Shown piece after piece: positions 56,093-64,000 of a stretch of DNA of 64,000 nucleotides; position 1 is the stretch's first letter; each line of letters opens with the position of its first letter. The translations under genes and the position numbers were made by a program. Source of the stretch: Zygnema cylindricum (taxonomy: Eukaryota > Streptophyta > Zygnematophyceae > Zygnematales > Zygnemataceae); assembly GCA_037447655.1 (NCBI GenBank), contig JBBHKE010001737.1, forward strand, positions 29,572 to 93,571, given 5' to 3'. The notes below the pieces were generated by a model. That model was not told the origin of the DNA and searched no databases. It saw only the letters and a program-made list of their open reading frames with translations.

Positions 56093-57645
56093 TAGAGCCG
56101 TATCGCGTAAGTTTCAACCGTACAAAAAAATAGAGAAAAAGAGAAGTACAGTTTGCGTCATCATCGAATTTAAGATGTACTACATGTTGTCGTCTTGTGT
56201 TTTTCGACCCACTTCGACGACGAAAAACGTCATCTTCAACCTTATGTTTAAAACACATGTGCGATGTGTTTTAAAATTAGGGATTTTATATAAACAAATA
56301 GGAACATATATTCGCGCGTGCCTTATTTTTTGAAAATTTTCAAACGATTTCAAGCGACGTGGAAGTGTACATGATTCGCTATGTTTTGTTCGTTTTTGTT
56401 TAATACGACAAAGAGAAGTAAACAATTTGTTTTGTTTTGTCCGTTTCCATCCGGTACGGATTTTTTTTTTGCAATGGTCTCAAGGTTCTGATGCCATTTC
56501 ACGTCGAGCCGACAATAGACGCAAAGGCAAAACGCATCTTCTTCAACCGTGAAACGGCACAGGCTGGAGGGCGATAGGTCTACAATGTCAAGAAAAGTCA
56601 CGCGACGTCACAAGCAGTTACGAAAAATAACGAGCGTCATCACAGATTGTAGACGTTGACAGCCGTCACTAACATTGTCGACGTATACAATCGTCATGCC
56701 CTTAAGTGACAATTTCGTTTGGTACACATAGGGACACCCGAAATCCGGGTCCGCCGGATCGGCGCTAAAAAACAAAAATAAATCTCTAAGTTTGAAGGAC
56801 ATAGAGACTCACCCTGATAGCGATACACGGTGTACTGAACTGTACTTCTCTAGCCGTCAATTTACTTACGCATGCTTGGAATACGTCTTCATTGGTCTCG
56901 AATGAAAATTGTCCGTACATAGCCACCAAATTACTGGACGTATGGAGGGACACGTCAGCATTTCTTTCTTATTGGTCCCTCAAATGTAATTGTACTTCTG
57001 TATCCGCCACATTTCTCGACGTATCGACGATTTTGTCAGGAACGTTTGTGATTGGTCCCGCGAATAAAATTTTCCTTACAAAGTCAAATGTGTCCATACG
57101 AGGTACGCTTAATGTATCCGTACGATGTACGCTTCTGTTTGAAGAAATGAGATATTCTTCGAAGTCAAAATGATGAATGAGCCTGCATGCCGTGTGCGGG
57201 CTAGATCAATAGGAGGGAATTTTCAATTTTGAGATTCTAGGGAGGTTGTTCTCATGTCAGTCTTGTTTTACATTAAATGCGTGTCGTGTAGTAGAGTTTT
57301 TTTCGTACAATCATTTTAGGTGTACCTATTGCACATTCCGAAATTCATGACCAGTACAGTGTACACCTTCGTAGTTAATGCCGTGACAAATGGTAGACAT
57401 GTAAGGAATCGACGACACATCTAGAAGGGAGGGGAAACTGCTTATAGACACCGACAATTTTCAGTATTCGATATTAAAATACACGTATCTTACAAATAAC
57501 ATGTACGATTCTGTACCTCTTTTTCGAAAAGAGGCGTTAAAAGCTCCCACCTTGTCAAAAGTCAATTTTTAAGATATTATCTTATTCGGGTTTTGTGCAT
57601 ATTTTACCAAGAAAACGTATAGTACGATTACAGTATGCGCCTCTA
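56093..57645. mobile_element. possible TA-flanked DNA transposon in Copia-E
   Basis: Between TA at 56093-56094 and 57644-57645 lies 1.55 kb unlike copia sequence. Its ends are weakly inverted (GAGCCGTATCGCGTAA against GAGGCGCATACTGTAA, about 11 of 16). The left junction coincides with the end of Copia-E homology; on the right about 400 bases of Copia-E protease region are missing, so either a deletion followed or the right boundary is wrong. No transposase and no other gene seen. Confidence 0.3.
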
Positions 57646-60003
57646 TTTCGCACGTTAAATCTGTAGATGAATACAAAGAAAATAATGTTCTCTACTCCAG
57701 TGTCCAATCTGACAATGAGTTGTGGCATAAAAGATTAGGACATATGAACTATGATAGTCTTAAGAAAATGGTGAATTTGGGAAAAGTCGAGGGAGTTTCT
57801 CTCAGTTCTCATCCTATAAAATCATGTGATGGTTGCTCACTTGGCAAGATTCACAAATTGCCACTTCCACAGGAAACGGACCACAGATCGGAGAAAGTTC
57901 TACAACTAATACACTCTGATGTTCTCGGTCCTTCACAAGTGGCTTCAGCTGGAGGCGTCCACTATATGGTTACATTCACAGATGACTACTCGAGGTACAC
58001 TAAAGTCTACTTCATGCAACATAAGAGTGAAGTGTTCACTCACTTCAAACACTACAAAGCGTGGGCGGAAAAACTTCAAAGAGTTCCGAATATTGGCGTT
58101 GAGATCGCTGAATGGGCGAGAATACACATCAAAGGAATTCGAAGAATTTCTCATTCAAGAAGGTATTAGTCACAATCTTACTGTTCCATATACACCGGAA
58201 CAGAATGGTGTTTCTGAAAGATTAAACAGGACAGTGACAGAGAGTGCTCGGTCCATGCTTGCAGATAAAGGGCTAGATTTGAAATTGTGGGCTGAAGCAC
58301 TGAATTGTGCTTTTTATATTAAGAACATAATTGCTTCTAAATCTGTTAGCACCACACCTTATGAGTTTTCGACAGGAGAGAAACCTGATGTTAGCCACTT
58401 TAAAATCTTTGGTAGCAAGTGTTTTATTCTAAATACTTCACAGGATAGATGGAAAATGGAGGCTAAAGGCTTACCAGGAATTTTTATAGGGTATGATGAT
58501 AGTGCAAAAGGATATAGAGTTTTTGTATTTGAGAAACAGAAAGCGATTATTTCTAAGAATATCCAGATAAAAGATGAACAAGATCCGGTTGACCTTTTTA
58601 ATATGCCAGATCAACCGGCAAAGGAAAAGCAAGAATATGTCATTTTTCACCATACGTCGCGAGTCAACTTTCCAATGGCAAGTGAGACACCTCTTCCTTC
58701 AATTCCTCTGGTGCCTTTACAGGATGGTTCACCACAAGCTACGCCTCAGGTGGAAGGAACTACTACAGACTATGTACAAGATTAAGTTACGGTTCACACT
58801 AAACATAAAACCAGTGGTTGCCGACGATCTAAGCCTCAAAATTATCGGGGGGAAAGAGATCTAGCAGCCGTCTGCAAGCAAGCTCTCACATTGTTTTTTC
58901 TGCAGCTACAGAAAAGCCTCTAACGATCCAAGAGGATTTCTTATCACCGGAGAGAAATCAATTAATCGAGGCGGCAAACAATGAAATGAAGTCTATTATG
59001 GAGGCACAGACATGGGAGTTGGTGGATCTTCCTCCGGGTAGAAAAGCCATCGACAGCAAATGGGTACTCAAGGTGAAGCTGAACCTGGACAACACCATCG
59101 AAAGGTATAAGGCGAGACTTGTGGCTTAGGGGTATAATCAAAAAGAAGGTATTGACTTAGAGGAAACCTTCTCTCCAGTTGTCAAAATTTCCCACTGTCA
59201 GAATTTTGCTAAGTCTAGCGGCTATAGAAATATAGAAATACAACAAATGCATGTTAAAACTGCCTTTTTGCATAGAGAGTTAAAAGAAACAATTTATATG
59301 AAACAACCTTAAATGTACGTTGTAAAGGGAAAGGAAGAATTAGTGTGTAAATTGATGAAATCTTTGTAAGGGCTAAAACAAGCCCCGCGTCAATCGAATT
59401 TGAAGTTAGATGAGTTTTTGACTGGGCTGGGATTTAAGAGAATTAGATATGTCTTACAAGGGGAGGATGGGATACTATACATTGTTGTATATGTGGATGA
59501 CTTATTATTAATAAGTAAGTCAATGGATGAAATAAACCGCATTAAAGCGGCTTTAAGGTCTAGGTTCGAGATGAAGGACCTCGGTGAGGCCAAATATATT
59601 TTAGGAATACAGGTAGAAAGAGACAAAAACAAAAGGCTGATTATGTTAACTCGAAAAGATGCAATAGGTAACATGTTGGAAATATTTGAAATGAAAGATG
59701 TAAAGGGATCTATAACTCCCATGGAATTCAGGCAAAAAATGGAAGGAAGGGATTCAGAGTCAGGCATTATGGTGTGTGAGAGTCTGGAGTTAGGGGAGGA
59801 GGAGTTTATGGCTTCTAAGCCATATAGACAAGTAGTTGGAAGTCTTATATATTTTATGAATTGTACAAGACCTGATATTGCAGCAGCTGTGGGGGTCTTG
59901 AGTAGAAGTTTGCAGAATCCTAAAAAGGCAGACTAAGAAGCAGCAAAAAGGGTGCTGAGATATCTTGTAGGTACTCGAAATCTTAAGCTTGTACTTGGAG
60001 GAG
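57646..60003 (+). pseudogene. Copia-E pol
   Basis: NVLYSSVQSDNELWHKRLGH begins GAG-pre-integrase, then GCSLGKIHKLPLPQE, integrase HSDVLGPSQVASAGG, a frame change near 58085 into LRSLNGREYTSKEFEEFL (the second catalytic Asp reads Leu) and NGVSERLNRTVTESARSML. RT: SKWVLKVKLNLDNTIERYK, a TAG in VA*GYNQKEG, a damaged middle, YIVVYVDDLLLISKS, AKYILGIQVERDKN, NCTRPDIAAAVGVLSRSL, a TAA at KKAD*EAAKR. It is cut at NLKLVLGG by the insertion of Copia-F, so the RNase H end is lost. Confidence 0.85.
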
Positions 60004-60765
60004 TGTAGAAATTAATGGTTTTAAGTATTTTCTAGGTCTGAATAGAAAGAAAGAAGCCGAGGCAGTCTACCTCTAACTTCTCTCTCCAACTCTCAAACTT
60101 GTCGCAGTCACTGAGAAATTGGAGAGGAAGCTAGAGCCATGGCTACCTAGGCTATCCTGAGGTTTACGGGAAATTTATATTAGTTCGGGTTTATTTATTT
60201 AAAAGGTATGTGCCGGCGGCAAGAATTGATCCTTGTACCTACCGGCCGGTAGACAGGGAATAGCCGGTAGCCTTAGCCGTTAAGTCTAGGAGTCATGATA
60301 CGTAGTATATAGTTTGATAGTTATTTAAATATGTACACGTACGATTATTCATTTAACTATAACAGATTACGAGATACATAGACCCGGTAATATATAAAGT
60401 ACGGATTACGGTACGGACTATAAATCAATACCGCGCATTTGTTTCGTAAATGAAACAAATACCGCACATGTATTTATTACGGCTACGATTAAATTAGATT
60501 CTAATCGGACGGCCGCAATTAGCGCCGACATCGCGGAGGAAGTTTTCGGCGGTTTGTGGCCATCGCCACATCGGATGACGCGTGGCGAAATTTCGTTGGA
60601 TCGTGGAATCCCCGGAGATTATGGCATCGAATCCGGATATGACATGTGTCGACATTTAGGCCTTGTCGTACAATGTCCGTACCTAAAGTACACCGGCAGC
60701 TGTACTTTTGCGTACGGAACTCAATTCTGATTGGTTACGTAAATCAGTAGATAGAGTCTGTGAGA

Positions 60766-61814
60766 TGTAACTCTGAGACCTCCATAAGTCCTCAGAGTGG
60801 ACAGCTTCCAAGAAGCCTCTAGGATAATCCTGACCCCTTTGTGTTTAAGCAAAAATAACTGCCACCCTAGCAGACAAAAACTCTGACAAACTTCACCCCT
60901 GTGAACGCAAGATTCCCCTGAGTCGATAGCAAAAAGAATCTCTGAATTTGCTCCCCTGAGCAGTAAGTTATGGAGGGTCAAAGTTGACCTTTTGTACAGA
61001 AGCTCTCTGGGAGAGAGGGTCCGATCTTCTAATTTTTCTAAGTCCTATCTCTCTCACAGACTCTATCTAGTGATGTACGGAACCAATCAGATTGAGTTCC
61101 GTACGCAAAAGTACAGCTGCCGGTGTACTTTATGTACGGACATTGTACGACATGGCCAAAATGTCGACACATGTCAAATCCGGATTCGGTGCCATAATCT
61201 CCGGAGATTCCACAATCTAACGGAATTTCGCCACGTGTCATCCGATGTGGCGATGGAGACAAACCACCGAAATCTTCCTCTGCGATCTCGGCGCTAATCT
61301 CGGCCGTCCGATTAAAGTCGGCTTTAATCGTAGCCGTAATAAATACATGCGCGGTATTTGTTTCATTTACGAAACAAATGCGCGGTACTGATTTGTGTCC
61401 GTACTGTAAGTCGTACATTTATATTTTACTGGATCTATGTATCCCGTAATTCATTTCAGTTAAATGGTTTATCGCACGCATAATCATTTAAATAAATATC
61501 AAACTATATAGTACGTAACACTACTGCTAGACTTAACGGCTAAGGCTACCGGCTACTTCCTATCTGCCGGCCGGCAGGTACATGGATCAAATCCTCCCGC
61601 CGGCAAATACCTTTTAATTAAATAAATAAACCCTAACATAAAATTCCCGTAAACCTCAGGATAGCCAAGGTAGCCATGGCTCTAGCTTCCTCTCCAATTT
61701 CTCAGTGACTGCGACAAGTTTGAGAGTTGGAGAGAGAAGTTAGAGATAGACTGCCTCGACTTCTATATTTCTTTTCAGACCTAGAAAATACTAATAAAAC
61801 CATTAGTTTCTACA
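60766..61814 (-). repeat. inverted solo LTR of the Copia-F family
   Basis: 1,049 bp, TGTAACTC...TTTCTACA, flanked by TSD TGAGA at 60761-60765 and 61815-61819. It is the reverse complement of the surrounding LTR, with all landmarks: hairpin at 61355-61378, tRNA-like block at 61525-61605, purine/pyrimidine start. No internal sequence is attached. Confidence 0.93.
61525..61605 (+). other. tRNA-like block in the solo LTR
   Basis: TTAACGGCTAAGGCTACCGG then a stem TGCCGGC...GCCGGCA around GGATCAAATCC. The same position in Copia-F (60205-60300, minus strand) and, with GACGGAC/GTCCGTC stems, in Copia-I and Copia-D. Confidence 0.5.
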
Positions 61815-62103
61815 TGAGAGAGATAGAACTTAGAAAAATTAGGAGATAGGACCCTCTCTCCCACAGAGCTTCTGTACAAAGGTCAACTTTGACCCTCCAT
61901 AACTAACTGCTCAGGGGAGCAAATTCAGAGATTCTTTTTGCTATCTACTCAGGGGAGTCTTGTATTCACAGGGGTGAAGTTGGTCAGAGTTTTTGTCTGT
62001 CAGAGAGGCAGTTATTTTTGCCGAAACACAAAGGGGTCAAGGTTATCCTAGAGGCTTCTTGGAAGCTGTCCACTCTGAGGACTTATGGAGGTCTCAGAGT
62101 TCA

Positions 62104-62115
62104 GGTTATGGGCCC
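62104..62115 (+). promoter_or_regulatory. Copia-F primer-binding site
   Basis: GGTTATGGGCCC, a perfect half-tRNA initiator-Met site directly after the LTR. Its internal ATG (62108) is in frame with gag and could serve as the start in this copy. Confidence 0.8.
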
Positions 62116-63181
62116 ACACTCTAGGGTACCAATCTTTAATGGAACTGGCTTTATATACTGGGAAAGTATGATGATAGGAGCTCTATGCGAAAATTTTTTT
62201 TGGGGGATTGTGAATGGACGATTGGGGCGTCCATCAAGTCTTGGAATTCCTCCAGGGTTAAAAGGAAGCAGATTCACCAGGAAAGAGGATTCACCTTCAA
62301 CGGAGGAAACAAAGGAAGGAGAGGTGGTGGACAAAGGAAAGGAGAAGGAGGCGACCACACCAATAGCAACTGGTTTAGCATTCATGTCACCTATTCCGAA
62401 GAACGAGGAGAATGATACTGAAACCTGGGACTTCAACAATATGGCGGCAAAGCACTTCATCCTACGCCATCTCACTCAAGGACTTGCATGTCCTCATTTG
62501 CAGGTAGAGAGGGCATCCGATCTTTGGATGGCTCTCATAGAGATGTACCGAAGTGGTACGATTCAGCAACAACAGTTGGCTGATCAGAAAGTTAAGGAGT
62601 ATGTATACAAAGGGGGAAATATGTTGGATTTTTGCAATGAGCTTGCTACACTCTTCATGGAGCTAGAGAGTGCGGGAAAAGTTTTTAGTGAAAAAGAAAA
62701 GGTTAACTATTTTCTAATGAAGTTACCTGATGAGTTCGAGAACATAGTCAACCGTGTGCAGGACTTGCCGAACTCAAGGTGGATAAGGAACTCAGTGGTA
62801 GGGATGATTCTTGTTCGAGAGAATACAATTGAGATCCGAAGGGGAGGAAAGAGTGGCCAAGCCTTGGCAACAGCGACCGATTGGACGAACAAGGATTCCC
62901 GGAAACCAGACGGAAACTATGGGGGTAGGGAGCAGAAAAAACAGGTTGACGAGTTCGAACCAAGGGCTCCCAAAGGTTTATGTCATTTTTGTAAGAAATC
63001 GGGGCACTATATGGCAGAGTGCACTAAGCTAACCGAGCTTCATTTAAAGGAGGGGCAGATCGGTGGTACCCCGAGAGGAAAGAAAAAGGCCCTTGTCACA
63101 CAAGTACTTGAGGCGGAATCCGAGGACGAGGACGATGAGCTCCTTTTGGATGAGGAGTTGGAGGCGAAAACTGAGGTTTAA
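62108..63181 (+). CDS. Copia-F gag
   Basis: An uninterrupted frame of 387 codons (from about 62018) ends at TAA 63179-63181. The LTR ATG is out of frame here, so I take the ATG in the PBS as the first usable start. After MGPHSRVPIFNGTGFIYWE come a linker (KEGEVVDKGKEKEATTPIA), the UBN2-type gag domain (WDFNNMAAKHFILRHL, LWMALIEMYRSGTIQQQQL, VYKGGNMLDFCNELATLF, NYFLMKLPDEFENIVNRVQ) and the CCHC knuckle CHFCKKSGHYMAEC (62980-63021), then a basic/acidic tail. It forms the nucleocapsid. This is the only apparently intact copia gag in the window. Confidence 0.85.
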   Translation: MGPHSRVPIFNGTGFIYWESMMIGALCENFFWGIVNGRLGRPSSLGIPPGLKGSRFTRKEDSPSTEETKEGEVVDKGKEKEATTPIATGLAFMSPIPKNEENDTETWDFNNMAAKHFILRHLTQGLACPHLQVERASDLWMALIEMYRSGTIQQQQLADQKVKEYVYKGGNMLDFCNELATLFMELESAGKVFSEKEKVNYFLMKLPDEFENIVNRVQDLPNSRWIRNSVVGMILVRENTIEIRRGGKSGQALATATDWTNKDSRKPDGNYGGREQKKQVDEFEPRAPKGLCHFCKKSGHYMAECTKLTELHLKEGQIGGTPRGKKKALVTQVLEAESEDEDDELLLDEELEAKTEV

Positions 63182-64000
63182 ATTCCACGAAGGCAGAAAT
63201 GTGCTTACGGTGGATTGAAAGGTGAAGCAGGCTGGATTATTGATTCAGGTGCCTCAATGCACATGTGTAAGGATAGGCACTTGTTCACTAAGATAAGAAA
63301 GATTCCCACCGTAGAGATAGAGTACGGGGATGGGAGGATAGTCACCACTACTCTTGTAGAATCGGTAGATCTGAAAGTGTTAGTAGAAGGAAAGACATCC
63401 ATATTAACATTCTCCGATGTATTGTTTATCCCGGAACTGAACAAAATCCTTATCTCTACATGTGTATTAGATGATAAGGGTTTTTTTACTAGCACTAGGG
63501 AAGGAGTCTTTACTGCTAGTTTTGAGGAGGATGTCTATTTCATTGCTGAGAAAGGTAGCCATGGGATGTTTAGGCTGATCTTAAGTAATGAAACGAAGAA
63601 ACTTTATTATGCTGGTGTTCATGATATGATGATGTGGCATAAGAGGCTTGGGCATGTGAATCTAGATAAGTTAAGAGAGATGAAAAAGATGGGAGTGGTG
63701 GAAGGGATTCAGTTCAGTGAGAGTGATGATATAAGTGATTGTAGTGGGTGTGCTCAAGGTAAAGCACACAGATTACCCTTTCCTAAAACAGCCACCTACA
63801 AGGGAGAAAAACTTCTAGATCTAGTACACACAGATATTTGGGGACCGGCTAGAGTGCCCTCACCGGGGGGGAAGAGATTTATGATGACTATAACTGATGA
63901 TTGGTCTCGGTATTCTCGGGTGTATTTTTTGAAAAACAAGTCAGAAGTTGAGGACTGTTTTAGACAATATAAAGCATGGAGCGAAAAACTCCATGAAACT
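63182..64000 (+). CDS. Copia-F pol, N-terminal part (runs off the window)
   Basis: Same frame as gag, separated only by the TAA at 63179. IPRRQKCAYGGLKGEAGWII leads to the protease active site DSGASMHMC (about 63241-63267), then VLFIPELNKILISTCVLDDK, GAG-pre-integrase WHKRLGHVNLDKLREMKKM, CSGCAQGKAHRLPFPK, and the start of integrase with the first catalytic Asp in LVHTDIWGPARVPSPGGKRF and ITDDWSRYSRVYFLKNKSEV. There is no stop to the window edge, so this may be a potentially active element. Confidence 0.88.
   Translation, partial: MPRRQKCAYGGLKGEAGWIIDSGASMHMCKDRHLFTKIRKIPTVEIEYGDGRIVTTTLVESVDLKVLVEGKTSILTFSDVLFIPELNKILISTCVLDDKGFFTSTREGVFTASFEEDVYFIAEKGSHGMFRLILSNETKKLYYAGVHDMMMWHKRLGHVNLDKLREMKKMGVVEGIQFSESDDISDCSGCAQGKAHRLPFPKTATYKGEKLLDLVHTDIWGPARVPSPGGKRFMMTITDDWSRYSRVYFLKNKSEVEDCFRQYKAWSEKLHET

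Larger units (their letters stand above)
60004..62103 (+). repeat. Copia-F 5' LTR (split by an inverted solo LTR)
   Basis: LTR pieces 60004-60765 and 61820-62103 sum to 1,046 bp; starts TGTAGAAATTAATGG and ends GAGTTCA. Contains the hairpin at 60437-60460 and the antisense tRNA-like block at about 60205-60300. Its ATGGAGG leader (62085) is one base shorter than in the solo LTR, so it is out of frame with gag. Confidence 0.9.

Noticed and set aside
1-64000. CRISPR arrays, bacterial operons, rRNA genes
   Set aside because: No regularly spaced direct repeats with unique spacers, no bacterial gene organisation, and no rRNA-like sequence seen; introns and LTR elements show a eukaryotic nuclear genome.

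Overview
The window is eukaryotic nuclear DNA. It holds one spliced host gene at the left edge (804-3793), a non-LTR reverse-transcriptase relic (4665-6461), and more than 50 kb of nested, mostly decayed LTR retrotransposons with a few DNA transposons. The host gene has GT-AG introns with T-rich acceptor tracts and encodes a hybrid-histidine-kinase-like protein. Together with this non-LTR RT family and a Ty3/gypsy element carrying a cytosine-5 DNA methyltransferase (reported, as I recall, in charophytes and dinoflagellates), this suggests a green, streptophyte-type alga or early land plant. That placement is inference and no taxonomic marker is present.

Layout. 1-3793: histidine-kinase-like gene and its upstream sequence. 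4605-6461: short tandem repeat and 5'-truncated non-LTR RT pseudogene. 6692-about 8760: inverted copia-A-type LTR relic, split by a hAT-like element whose last TA was itself hit by a Tc1/mariner-like MITE. 10083-10511: AT microsatellite and a 68-bp tandem array. 10512-33073: a three-level nest, Copia-A (target-site duplication TGTGC/TGTAC) containing Copia-B (14565-31946, TSD AAAGA) containing Gypsy-G (16476-27788, TSD ATGG, minus strand). 33084-41735: minus-strand Copia-D, with Copia-C (34050-39760) inside its LTR. 41736-43945: plus-strand pol and LTR of Copia-I. 43946-44715: Copia-J scrap. 44716-52954: second gypsy copy, split by Copia-K (45660-49912). 52955-55430: minus-strand Copia-H. 55430-60003: Copia-E. 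60004-64000: Copia-F, whose 5' LTR is split by an inverted solo LTR of its own family and whose pol runs off the window.

Three themes connect the elements. First, Gypsy-G has the order proline-rich region, capsid, two zinc knuckles, protease, C5-methyltransferase, RT, RNase H, integrase, PHD finger; it therefore carries both a DNA-methylating enzyme and a putative histone-reading module. Second, the copia elements share a primer-binding site matching the anticodon arm of initiator tRNA-Met (a half-tRNA primer), and this site is translated as part of gag; where the junction is intact the gag start codon lies inside the LTR, always in the same phase. Third, two copia types (A and D/K) keep gag but have lost or shrunk pol and probably moved in trans. 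Many inactivating stops are of the CAA/CAG, CGA or TGG to stop kind, as expected from deamination of methylated cytosine.
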